A stretch of 64,000 nucleotides of DNA from an uncultured Propionibacteriaceae bacterium (GTDB lineage Bacteria > Actinomycetota > Actinomycetes > Propionibacteriales > Propionibacteriaceae). This document shows, in pieces, positions 19,793 to 29,099 of this stretch (within the stretch, counting starts at the first letter, position 1; the number at the start of each line of letters is the position of its first letter). Location of the stretch: positions 16,028 through 80,027 of the forward strand of contig CAMDZW010000014.1 in assembly GCA_945911015.1 (NCBI GenBank), written 5' to 3'. The notes beneath the pieces are model-generated. The model had not been told where the DNA came from, did not search any database, and was given only the letters and a program-made list of their open reading frames with translations. The position numbers were made by a program, and so were the translations under genes.

Positions 19793-21073
19793 ATGAACCA
19801 GTCATTCGACACCGAGCGGTTCCAGGATCCCCCCATGGATCCTAATCCTCATGGCCCCGGTCGACCACACTCCGTACGCACTTGGCTCCAGGAGTCGGCC
19901 GACCGTGATCCGGCCGTGGTTGCTCCGCCGCCGCTGCGGTGGTACCGGATCAACACCATATTGGCGATCGGGTGTGCCCTCCTCACGCTGATGGTCAACG
20001 TCACCAATGGTTACAGCGGGTTCTTCAATGGTCTCGGGACCCTCGGCGGCCTTCTGGTCAGCGCGGCCATCGCCTTCCGGATGCATCAGCCGAGGTTGAG
20101 CCTTGCCCTGGCCGTCTCCGGCGGGATCCTGTTGGCCATCTTCATCCACCACCCGACGGCGCATGCCTTCCTGATCCCGATCATCGTCTATTCGATGGCG
20201 CGATGGGCCGACGTGATCACCCGGCGCATGACCCAGGGCGTGATGTTGATGGGCTCAGCAGCCGCATCAGCGTCCTGGACGTCGGGCTACTTCAACGGCA
20301 GCGAGATGGCCGTCATCATGATCGGCTGTGCCATGGCCGTTGCTTCGGCCTACCTGCTGGGTCGCACCATCCGCCAGACCACCGCACAACGCACCGAACG
20401 GACCCGGGCCGCTGAGGAGCGGAGCCGTCACGAGATGGTCGAGCGGGAGCAGCAGCTGCGGATGAATGCGATCCACGAGCGCAACCGGATCGCCCGCGAG
20501 CTTCACGACATCATCGCGCACTCACTGTCGGTGATCGTGGTCCAGGCCGAGGGCGGCAAAGCCGTCGCCGAGAAGAATCCAGAGCTGGCCCGTCAAGCAC
20601 TGACGACCATCGCCGACACTTCCCGGACCTCACTGGCCGAGATGCGATCCATGGTCCGGCTGCTGCGCGGCGAGACCGACGAGGGCGAGGACTACGTGCC
20701 CGCGCCCGGGCTGGGCGACATCCCTTCCTTGGTGGAGGTGACCGGCAATGCGACCCTGATCGTCGAGGGCGACATGCCGGCGGTCAGCGACGCGATCGGC
20801 CTGGCCGCCTACAGAGTGGTGCAGGAATCGCTCACCAATGTCCTCAAGCACGGCGGACCGCAGGCCCGCGCCACGGTCACCATCAGCTACTGGCCCGGCG
20901 AGATCCAACTCGAGATCGCCGACAACGGTCGCGGCGCCGCTGCGGCCAATGATGGACAGGGCAACGGCGTCCATGGCATGCGGGAGCGGCTCGAGCTGCA
21001 TGGTGGTCAGCTGATCGCCCAGCCCCGCGTCGGCGGCGGATTCGTCGTACGGGCTAGGCTTCCGTACGCCTGA
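19793..21073 (+). CDS. NarL-type sensor histidine kinase
   Basis: NRIARELHDIIAHSLSVIVVQAEGG; HATPase NGVHGMRERLELHGG. Confidence 0.92.
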   Translation: MNQSFDTERFQDPPMDPNPHGPGRPHSVRTWLQESADRDPAVVAPPPLRWYRINTILAIGCALLTLMVNVTNGYSGFFNGLGTLGGLLVSAAIAFRMHQPRLSLALAVSGGILLAIFIHHPTAHAFLIPIIVYSMARWADVITRRMTQGVMLMGSAAASASWTSGYFNGSEMAVIMIGCAMAVASAYLLGRTIRQTTAQRTERTRAAEERSRHEMVEREQQLRMNAIHERNRIARELHDIIAHSLSVIVVQAEGGKAVAEKNPELARQALTTIADTSRTSLAEMRSMVRLLRGETDEGEDYVPAPGLGDIPSLVEVTGNATLIVEGDMPAVSDAIGLAAYRVVQESLTNVLKHGGPQARATVTISYWPGEIQLEIADNGRGAAAANDGQGNGVHGMRERLELHGGQLIAQPRVGGGFVVRARLPYA

Positions 21074-21100
21074 ACCAACGCCGGCGTGGAGGGACAACCA

Positions 21101-23068
21101 ATGGTGACCAGCGGGTCGGATGTGCTGTGGGAGCCACCGGCCGATGTACGGGAACGGACCCGGGTCGGGGCGTTCCTGGCGTGGCTGTCGCAGGCGCGGG
21201 GGTTGTCCTTTGCCGACTACCACGAACTCCACACCTGGTCGGTGACCGATCTGGACGGCTTCTGGTCGGCAATCTGGGAGTTCTTCTCGCTGGGCAGCGA
21301 CCCGGGGCCCGCATTGACCTCGGCGACCATGCCCGGCACCCAGTGGTTCCCGCACGCCCGCCTCAACTGGGCCGAGCAGGTGCTGCGCGCACCCGGTCTG
21401 GCCGACAACGATCCGGTCGTGGTCGCCCACTCCCAGACCCGCCCGTCGGACACCCTGAGCGTGGCGGACCTGCGAGACCGAGTGGCCCGGGCGGCGACCG
21501 GCCTGCGCCGGCTGGGAGTCGGTCCCGGTGACCGGGTCGCGGCCTATCTGCCCAACATCGCCGAAACCTTCATCCTGCTGCTCGCGAGCGCCAGCCTCGG
21601 CGCGGTCTTCTCCAGCTGCGCGCCCGAGTTCGGCACCCGCAGCGTCTGTGACCGGCTGCGACAGATCGAGCCGAAACTGCTGGTCACCGTCGACGGATAC
21701 CGCTACGGCGACAAGGACATCGACCGTCGCGACGAAGTCGCCACCATCCGCGAACAACTCCCCTCGTTGGAACATGTGGTGTGTGTCCCCTACCTCGATC
21801 CGAGCGCAGAACTGCCCGAAACCCTGTCCTGGCAGGCTTTTCTCTCCACCGCCGATCCGCTGGAGTTCGCCCGGCTCCGGTTCGACCATCCGCTCTACGT
21901 GCTGTACTCGTCGGGGACGACCGGCCTGCCGAAACCGATCATCCACGGTCACGGCGGGATCCTGCTCGAACACCTGAAGTCCCTTGCCCTACACGTTGAT
22001 CTCGGTCCCGGCGATCGGTTCTGGTGGTTCACCACGACCGGCTGGATGATGTGGAACTACCTGGTTTCGGCCCCAGCCACCGGTGCTGCGATCGTCCTCT
22101 ACGACGGAGACCCGGGCCACCCGGATCTGGGTGCTGTGTGGCGGCTGGTCGACCAGACCGGCACCACAGTGTTCGGGACCTCTGCGCCGTACCTCATGGC
22201 CTGCCGCAAGGCCGGCGTCGTACCCCGTGACATCGCCGATCTGAGTCGCCTCCGCGGGCTCGGCTCGACCGGTGCGCCGCTGCCACCGGAGGGATTCCGG
22301 TGGGTGTACGAGAACGTCTCGACCGATGTGTTGCTGAGCTCGTTCTCCGGCGGCACGGATGTGTGCACCGGGTTCGTCGGTGCTTCGCCCCTGCTCCCGG
22401 TGTACGAGGGCGAGATCCCTGCGGCCTGTCTGGGATGTGCGATCGAGGCCTACGACCCGACCGGCCGCCCCCGACGAGGCGAGTTGGGCGAGCTGGTGAT
22501 CACCGCGCCGATGCCGTCGATGCCGATCGGATTCTGGGGCGACGACGGCAGCCGGATGCGGGAGGCCTACTTCTCCGGATTCGACGGAGTCTGGCAGCAC
22601 GGCGACTGGATCACCATCACCGAACGGGGTTCGTGTGTGATCACCGGCCGTTCCGATGCGACGTTGAACCGCGGCGGTGTCCGACTCGGGACGGCCGAGT
22701 TCTACTCCGTGGTGGAGGCACTGCCTGAGATCGCCTCGGCCCTGGTCGTGCACCTGGAGGGGGAGGGGTCCGGCGAGCTGGTGCTGTTCGTGGCCCTGGC
22801 CGACGGTTCGCTCGAGGTCAGCGACGAGCTGCGGGAACGGATCGCCGATGAGCTGCGGTCCCACCTGTCGCCGCGGCATGTCCCCGACCGGGTCCACGCG
22901 GTCCCGGCCATCCCCCGAACCCTGTCCGGGAAAAAGCTTGAGGTGCCGGTCAAACGGATCCTGCTCGGCACCCCGATCGACACGGCTGCAGCCACCGGCG
23001 CACTCGCCGACCCCGAGTCCTTGGCGCCCTTTGCCGCACTCGCCCCGACTGACAGGATGGGCCCATGA
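21101..23068 (+). CDS. Acetoacetate--CoA ligase (acetoacetyl-CoA synthetase)
   Basis: YSSGTTGLPKPIIHGHGGILLEHLKS, TTTGWMMWNYLVS, SGGTDVCTGFVG, TLNRGGVRLGTAEFY. Confidence 0.93.
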   Translation: MVTSGSDVLWEPPADVRERTRVGAFLAWLSQARGLSFADYHELHTWSVTDLDGFWSAIWEFFSLGSDPGPALTSATMPGTQWFPHARLNWAEQVLRAPGLADNDPVVVAHSQTRPSDTLSVADLRDRVARAATGLRRLGVGPGDRVAAYLPNIAETFILLLASASLGAVFSSCAPEFGTRSVCDRLRQIEPKLLVTVDGYRYGDKDIDRRDEVATIREQLPSLEHVVCVPYLDPSAELPETLSWQAFLSTADPLEFARLRFDHPLYVLYSSGTTGLPKPIIHGHGGILLEHLKSLALHVDLGPGDRFWWFTTTGWMMWNYLVSAPATGAAIVLYDGDPGHPDLGAVWRLVDQTGTTVFGTSAPYLMACRKAGVVPRDIADLSRLRGLGSTGAPLPPEGFRWVYENVSTDVLLSSFSGGTDVCTGFVGASPLLPVYEGEIPAACLGCAIEAYDPTGRPRRGELGELVITAPMPSMPIGFWGDDGSRMREAYFSGFDGVWQHGDWITITERGSCVITGRSDATLNRGGVRLGTAEFYSVVEALPEIASALVVHLEGEGSGELVLFVALADGSLEVSDELRERIADELRSHLSPRHVPDRVHAVPAIPRTLSGKKLEVPVKRILLGTPIDTAAATGALADPESLAPFAALAPTDRMGP

Positions 23069-23733
23069 GCGAACCTCCGATCCGTGTCGTGCTCGTCGAC
23101 GACCAGGCCCTCGTCCGAGGCGGGTTCTCGATGTTGATCACCGCCAGTGACGACATGGAGGTGGTCGGGGAGGCCAGCAACGGTGAGGAGGCCCTGCGGC
23201 TGCTGCGCCGGGTCGAGGCCGATGTGGTGCTGATGGACATCCGGATGCCGATCATGGATGGCGTCGAGACGACTCGCCGGCTTGTCGCTGACAACAATCC
23301 GGCCCGGGTGCTGGTGCTGACGACCTTCGACCTCGACGAGTACGTGTTCAACGCGCTGAAGGCCGGCGCCGCCGGGTTCCTCCTCAAGGACGCCAAGCCC
23401 GAAGACCTCCTGTCGGCAATCCGCAGTGTCGCCGCCGGAGACTCGGTCGTCGCCCCGAGTGCCACCAAGCGCCTGCTGGAACAGGTCATCCCACACCTAC
23501 CTCAGGGTGAGCCCACCGAAACCGACACCCGCCTCGATGTCCTCACCGACCGGGAGCGCGAAGTTCTGATCGAGATCGCCGGCGGCGCCACCAATGCCGA
23601 GATCTGCGCCAACCTCTACATGGCCGAGGGAACCGTCAAGACCCATGTCGGGCGGCTGCTGGCCAAACTCGGATGTCGCGACCGGGTCGGTCTGGTTCTC
23701 CTCGCCTACGAGACCGGGCTCGTCTCCCGCTGA
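23065..23733 (+). CDS. LuxR/NarL-type response regulator
   Basis: RVVLVDDQALVRGGF, VVLMDIRMPIMDGVE, LTDREREVLIEIAGGATNAEI; ATGA overlap with the ligase stop. Confidence 0.95.
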   Translation: MSEPPIRVVLVDDQALVRGGFSMLITASDDMEVVGEASNGEEALRLLRRVEADVVLMDIRMPIMDGVETTRRLVADNNPARVLVLTTFDLDEYVFNALKAGAAGFLLKDAKPEDLLSAIRSVAAGDSVVAPSATKRLLEQVIPHLPQGEPTETDTRLDVLTDREREVLIEIAGGATNAEICANLYMAEGTVKTHVGRLLAKLGCRDRVGLVLLAYETGLVSR

Positions 23734-23737
23734 CCGA

Positions 23738-23811
23738 GCATTTGATCCCGAAAGTTGCCGAGCTCCGACCTCAGAAATCGGTCCACGGCCCCTAAAATCG
23801 GGATCGAATGC
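23738..23811. repeat. Gapped inverted repeat (14-bp arms, one G-U)
   Basis: GCATTTGATCCCGA ... TCGGGATCGAATGC with 46-nt spacer. Confidence 0.75.
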
Positions 23812-23932
23812 ACACCCCTGGTCATGAGCGACCCACTGCGGGCTCAGCAAGACGGCATCCTCCAAGATCTCGGCCTCGTCGTGGGCACTCCCGCTGCTGT
23901 GAGGACGGGTTCTCCTCACGTAGGCTGACCGC

Positions 23933-25498
23933 GTGTCCGAACGCCCCCTCCTCCCGCTGTGGGCCGCAGTCGGTGTGGCAGCGGTGGCGGGCCTCGCGCT
24001 TGACGGCGCCCTGCCCTCGTTGGGGTGGTGGCCGCTGGCCTTCGTGTCGGTGATCCTGGGCCTGCTGACTCTGATCGGGCGACGAGTCGGTGGGGCGATC
24101 CTGGTTGGGGCGGTGTACGGGCTTTGCTTCTTCACCCCCAACGTCTCGTTCATCAGCCGGTTCCTCGGCGACATGCCGCTCGGTTGGTTGCCGTGGATCG
24201 CGCTGGCGGTCCTCGAATCGCTGATCCTGGCGGTGCTGAGCCCGCTCATCACGCTGGCCTACCGCTGGACCCCACGGGTTCGGGACACCAAGGCCGTACG
24301 GGTCATCGTCCTGCCGTTGCTGGTGGCCGGGCTGTGGACCGGCCGGGAGCTGATCCTGGGCTCTGCCCCGTACGGAGGGTTCCCGTGGGGACGTCTGGGG
24401 ATGACCCAGTCGGCCAGCCCGTTCGCAACGGTGGCGTCCTGGCTGAGCGTCGACGGGCTGAGTTTCTGCATCGTGCTGGTCTGCGCCATGGCGATCGAGG
24501 CCGTGCGATGGGCGGCTCGCCCGAACCCGACCCCGGGGGTCGGTGACTCTTTGGGCGTACGGGGTGTCAAGACCTTGTTGCCCATGATCGGTCTGGCCTT
24601 CGCGATGCTGGTGATCCCCCAGTTTCCGACTGCGCCGGCCGGGACCATGCTGGTCGGTGCCGCTCAGGGCAATGGACCAACCGCGTACATCGACGAGCGG
24701 CCGCCGCTGTCGGTGATCAACTCCCAACTCGATGCCTCGCGGCCGTTGGAGACCGAGCGGGTCGACATCGTGGTGTGGCCGGAGGGGAGTGTCGACCACG
24801 ACCCCCTGCAGGATCGTCAGATCGCGGCGATGCTCGATGCGGCGTCTCGCCGGTACGGGGCGCCGATCCTGATGAACAGTGCGTCGGCCGACGGCGAGCT
24901 GGTCTACAACACCTCTTTCCTGTGGACCGAGAACGGTGCAGTCGCACAACATGCCAAACGGCATCCGGTGCCGTTCGGCGAGTATGTACCGGACCGCGAG
25001 TTCTACGAAAAGATCGTGCCGGACCTGATCGGACTGCTCGGCCGCGGTTACTCACCTGGCACGAATCCGCCGGTGATGAATGTCGACGGTACGACCATCG
25101 GGCTGGCGATCTGCTTCGACGTGATCTTCGACGACGTGCCCCGTGAGGCGGTGCAACGTGGCGCACAGGTCTTCCTGCTGCAGACCAACAACGCGGACTT
25201 CCGGGGCACCGACGAGAACCTGCAACAAGTCGCCTTCGCCCGGATGCGGGCCATCGAGACCGGCCGGACCGTGGTGAACCTGTCGACGACCGGCACCAGT
25301 CAGGCCATCGGCCCGGACGGCACCATCCTCGAGACCATCCCGGTTGACGAATCCGGGCTGATCGTCATCGAGATCGAGCTCCGCGACGGCCTCACTCCGG
25401 CCACGGTGATCGGCCCGGCCGTCGAACTGGTCCTGCTGTGGGGTTCGTTGCTCGGGCTCGCCCTGGTCGCGATCCTGGCCGCACGCTCCCGTGACTGA
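23933..25498 (+). CDS. lnt: Apolipoprotein N-acyltransferase
   Basis: VVWPEGSVDHDP, KRHPVPFGEYVPDREFYEK, GLAICFDVIFDDVPREAV nitrilase-type catalytic motifs after TM region. Confidence 0.92.
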   Translation: MSERPLLPLWAAVGVAAVAGLALDGALPSLGWWPLAFVSVILGLLTLIGRRVGGAILVGAVYGLCFFTPNVSFISRFLGDMPLGWLPWIALAVLESLILAVLSPLITLAYRWTPRVRDTKAVRVIVLPLLVAGLWTGRELILGSAPYGGFPWGRLGMTQSASPFATVASWLSVDGLSFCIVLVCAMAIEAVRWAARPNPTPGVGDSLGVRGVKTLLPMIGLAFAMLVIPQFPTAPAGTMLVGAAQGNGPTAYIDERPPLSVINSQLDASRPLETERVDIVVWPEGSVDHDPLQDRQIAAMLDAASRRYGAPILMNSASADGELVYNTSFLWTENGAVAQHAKRHPVPFGEYVPDREFYEKIVPDLIGLLGRGYSPGTNPPVMNVDGTTIGLAICFDVIFDDVPREAVQRGAQVFLLQTNNADFRGTDENLQQVAFARMRAIETGRTVVNLSTTGTSQAIGPDGTILETIPVDESGLIVIEIELRDGLTPATVIGPAVELVLLWGSLLGLALVAILAARSRD

Positions 25499-25508
25499 GA
25501 CAGACCGC

Positions 25509-25574
25509 AAACACCTCAGTCGCGCCGCCCCACCACACTTGCAGGTGTGGTGTCTTCGCCGTACTGAGGTGTTT
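25509..25574. terminator. Large nested hairpin (12-bp outer stem, 8-bp inner stem)
   Basis: AAACACCTCAGT...CACCACAC...GTGTGGTG...ACTGAGGTGTTT. Confidence 0.75.
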
Positions 25575-25731
25575 GAAGTGGGGGCGGGGTCGGGGATCGC
25601 CCGTACGACCGCGGTCTGACCGCACTGATCCGGATGGGTACGGCGGGTTGATGCGATCCGACGTGGCCGGCCTCTAGCGTGTGCAGCATGGTCGAACCCG
25701 TCGGCCCACATGCAGCCCGGAGGAGCTTGAG

Positions 25732-26496
25732 TTGACCACCGTCACCCCGCCCGAAACAGCACCAGAAGTCGGCTCCGTCGCAGCCAGCGCTTTCAACCTC
25801 ACCAAGGTGTACGGCTCCGGCCGGACCGAGGTCCGGGCCCTGGACCAGGTCTCGATCAACTTCCACCGAGGCACCTTCACCGCCGTGATGGGCCAGTCCG
25901 GATCCGGCAAGTCGACCCTGATGCATTGCCTGGCCGGTTTGGACCGGATCACCTCGGGTCGGGTCTTCCTCGGCGGCGTCGAGATGAGCGGTCTCAACGA
26001 CCGGCAGCTGACCAAGCTGCGTCGCGACCGGATCGGGTTTGTCTTCCAGTCGTTCAACCTGCTGCCGACGCTGTCGGCCAAGGACAACATCCTGCTTCCG
26101 CTGGACCTGGCCGGCCGCAAACCTGATGCGCAGCACTTCGACGCTCTGGTGCAGTCCCTGGGGATCTCGGACCGCCTCAGCCACCGCCCCTCCGAGCTGT
26201 CCGGCGGCCAGCAGCAGCGCGTCGCGATTGCCCGGGCACTGGTCACCAAGCCGGACATCCTCTTTGCCGACGAACCGACCGGGGCCCTCGACTCGCGGAC
26301 CGGCCAGGCCCTGCTCGATTATCTGCGGGTGTCCTGCCATGAGGGTGGTCAGACCATCGTGATGGTCACCCACGACCCGATCGCAGCCTCGTACGCCGAC
26401 CGTGCGGTCGTGTTGTCGGACGGCAAGATCGTCCATGATCTCGACCACCCCGATGCGGACAGCGTGCTGAGCATCATCCGTGGACAGGCGGCCTGA
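25732..26496 (+). CDS. ABC transporter ATP-binding protein (MacB/LolD-like)
   Basis: AGGAG before TTG 25732; [44 protein letters not shown]. Confidence 0.93.
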   Translation: MTTVTPPETAPEVGSVAASAFNLTKVYGSGRTEVRALDQVSINFHRGTFTAVMGQSGSGKSTLMHCLAGLDRITSGRVFLGGVEMSGLNDRQLTKLRRDRIGFVFQSFNLLPTLSAKDNILLPLDLAGRKPDAQHFDALVQSLGISDRLSHRPSELSGGQQQRVAIARALVTKPDILFADEPTGALDSRTGQALLDYLRVSCHEGGQTIVMVTHDPIAASYADRAVVLSDGKIVHDLDHPDADSVLSIIRGQAA

Positions 26497-26499
26497 GAC

Positions 26500-28962
26500 G
26501 TGAGGCGTGCTTTTGCCCAGATCAAACATCATCCGTCCCGATTCGGGGCGCTGCTGTTGGCGATCGCGATCAGTGTCGGCTTCGTGACCACCACGCTGGT
26601 CTTCGTGGAAACCGAGTCCGGCTCGATCCGTGACCAGGTCGCCGCCCCGGCCCGTGCCGCCGATGTGGTTATCAGTCCGGGTGAGTTGCCCTATGAGGAC
26701 GAGGCCGCGATGGAGGACGTCGCCGATCTCAAGCCGAAACTGGCACAGGAGATTGCCGCCACGGACGGTGTCGGCGAGGTCGCGGTGGTCCCGACCCAGT
26801 ACGCCACGGTGGGGGGCCGCCCGATCGAGCTGACCCCTGTGGTGTCGGATGGCCTGCAGTGGCGCAAACTGGCCGAGGGCGCCTGGCCGCGGACGGCCGA
26901 CGAGATGGCGATCGACGCCGCACTGGCCGACGAGATCGGCGCGCAGGTGGGCGACACGATCTCGATGACGATCTGGCGGGCCGATTCGGAGCCGGAGCAG
27001 TTCCGCATCAGCGGCATCCTCACCAGCTCGACCTCGCTGCTCAGCGGAGTCAACTACACCGGCACCCTCGCCGCCGAATCGTTGGTCGACCTGGAGTTCG
27101 CCTCCGACGTGATCTGGTTGGTCGATGCCGCCCCCGGCACCGACATCGACGCCCTGGTCGCGCAGCTCAACGCCATGCTCGATGGCCATGAGGGCTGGTT
27201 CGTCGCCCAGACCAGCGACACCTTTGCAACCACACTGGTCAATGACCTGTCCAACGGGGTTGACGTCTTCCGCACCATCCTGCTCGTCTTCGGCGCCATC
27301 GCGCTGGTCGTGGGGATGTTGATCATCGCCAACACGTTCACCATCCTGATCGCCCAGCGTCGTCGCCAGATCGGCATGCTGCGTGCCGTGGGCGCCTCGA
27401 TCGGTCAGGTCCGGCGGGAACTCTTGGTCGAAGCGATCCTGCTCGGCACGATCGGATCCGTCCTGGGCCTGATCGGTGGCATCGGACTCGGTGCGATCGC
27501 TGCCACGGTCACCGGCTCGATCCACAGCGGTCTTGCGATCCCGTGGACCATCGCCGTGGCCTTCCTGGTCGGCGTCGTGATCACGGTTCTTGCCGCGTGG
27601 CTGCCAAGCTTGCGGACATCACGGATCCGTCCCATGGAAGCTCTGCGGGCGGCCGCAACCGATGACGCCCGCCTGCATCCTGGGATGATCACCACCATCG
27701 TGTCCTGTCTGCTGGTGACTGGTGGCATTGCGCTGCTGGCTCTGGCCGTGACCGCCGATGGCAACCAGACCCTGCTGGCCGTCGGCTCTGCCGCGTTGCT
27801 GGCGCTCGGGGTGCTGCTGGGAGCGGGCTGGTTCGTGCCGGCACTGGTGAAGCTGCTCGGCCTGGCCCCGGCCAGGATTGGGCCGACCCCCCGCCTGGCG
27901 GTCGCCAATGCCGTCCGGAACCCCAAGCGGGCGACGGCAACCTGTTTGGCATTGATGTTGGCCGTCGGTCTGGTGACGACCCTCCAGGTCGGCACCGCCT
28001 CGGTCAAGCAGAGCACTGAGGCCGGGATCAATGATGCCTACCCGGTGCCGCTGATCCTGGACGCCGGCGATGTCTCGGACACCTTGGTCGACCAGGTCCG
28101 GGAGGTCCAGGGCATCACCGGTGCGGCAACCTTGTGGCAGGGCACCCTCGGTCTGTTCGGTGAGGAGTACACCGTCTCAGGCATCGGCTCCGATGTTGAC
28201 CAGGTCATCCCCGGGTTGAGCATCGCAGCAGATGAGCTGTTGGTCGATCCGAACATGGCCCTGGCCCAGGGCCTCGAGGACGGTGACACCATCGAGGCGA
28301 CCACACCGGCCGGCACGACGATCACCTTGACCGTACGGGTGCACAAGGCCGCCGCCTACGGGTTGCCGGTCGCCAATCTGGACTCCTTGCGTACGTGGAA
28401 TGACGGCGAGGTGGTGCCGTCGCGCGTGTGGGCCACGTTGGACAGCCGTGACACCGACGACGCTCGCCAGGTGATGGAGGACGTCCAGGCCATCGCTCCG
28501 GACGCCTACCTGTCCGGGTCGATTGTGGAGAGCACCCTGCTCACCCAGATCCTTGACATCCTGCTGCTGGTGGCGACCGGTCTGCTCGGTGCTGCGGTGC
28601 TGATTGCGCTGATCGGGGTCGGCAACACCCTCGGCCTGTCGGTGCTGGAACGGACCCGGGAGTCCGGTCTGTTGCGCGCACTCGGCCTGCAACGAGCCCA
28701 GCTGCGCGGCACCCTTGCCATCGAGGCGGTGCTGCTCGCGCTGGCGGGCGCGCTGGTCGGGATCGTCGCCGGCATCGGCTTCGGCTGGTTCGGCACCTGG
28801 GCGGTGATGGCCGAGATGGAGGAGACGGCCGTCCTCCAGATCCCGTGGGGTCTGATCGGGATTGATGCCGCAATCGCCGTGTGTGCAGGGATTCTGGCCT
28901 CTGTCCTGCCGGCCCGCCGGGCCGTCTCGGTGCCGCCGACCGTCGCACTGGCCGACGTCTGA
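26500..28962 (+). CDS. ABC transporter permease, double FtsX/MacB domain
   Basis: MacB periplasmic core plus two FtsX regions (IGMLRAVGASIGQVRRELLVEAILLG; SGLLRALGLQRAQLRGTLAIEAVLLA). Confidence 0.92.
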   Translation: MRRAFAQIKHHPSRFGALLLAIAISVGFVTTTLVFVETESGSIRDQVAAPARAADVVISPGELPYEDEAAMEDVADLKPKLAQEIAATDGVGEVAVVPTQYATVGGRPIELTPVVSDGLQWRKLAEGAWPRTADEMAIDAALADEIGAQVGDTISMTIWRADSEPEQFRISGILTSSTSLLSGVNYTGTLAAESLVDLEFASDVIWLVDAAPGTDIDALVAQLNAMLDGHEGWFVAQTSDTFATTLVNDLSNGVDVFRTILLVFGAIALVVGMLIIANTFTILIAQRRRQIGMLRAVGASIGQVRRELLVEAILLGTIGSVLGLIGGIGLGAIAATVTGSIHSGLAIPWTIAVAFLVGVVITVLAAWLPSLRTSRIRPMEALRAAATDDARLHPGMITTIVSCLLVTGGIALLALAVTADGNQTLLAVGSAALLALGVLLGAGWFVPALVKLLGLAPARIGPTPRLAVANAVRNPKRATATCLALMLAVGLVTTLQVGTASVKQSTEAGINDAYPVPLILDAGDVSDTLVDQVREVQGITGAATLWQGTLGLFGEEYTVSGIGSDVDQVIPGLSIAADELLVDPNMALAQGLEDGDTIEATTPAGTTITLTVRVHKAAAYGLPVANLDSLRTWNDGEVVPSRVWATLDSRDTDDARQVMEDVQAIAPDAYLSGSIVESTLLTQILDILLLVATGLLGAAVLIALIGVGNTLGLSVLERTRESGLLRALGLQRAQLRGTLAIEAVLLALAGALVGIVAGIGFGWFGTWAVMAEMEETAVLQIPWGLIGIDAAIAVCAGILASVLPARRAVSVPPTVALADV

Positions 28963-28985
28963 CAGCGCGAGTCCACCAGACAGCA

Positions 28986-29019
28986 CAACAGCGGCTGACC
29001 TCGCGGTCAGCCGCTGTTG
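28986..29019. terminator. Perfect 15-bp stem, 4-nt loop hairpin
   Basis: CAACAGCGGCTGACC-TCGC-GGTCAGCCGCTGTTG between convergent genes. Confidence 0.9.
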
Positions 29020-29099
29020 GCTTTGTACGGCGTGGTGGGCCACCGTACGCCCGGATCACAGAACAGCTGTGGTCCCGTCAGCCGGGGGCCTCACCGACC

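Noticed and set aside
20630-21973. 447-aa minus-strand ORF
   Set aside because: Shadow of the histidine kinase and acetoacetyl-CoA synthetase genes; no recognisable motifs
25516-27525. 669-aa minus-strand ORF
   Set aside because: Antisense to the ABC ATPase/permease genes with clear motifs; His/Asp/Gln/Arg-rich composition typical of high-GC shadow ORFs
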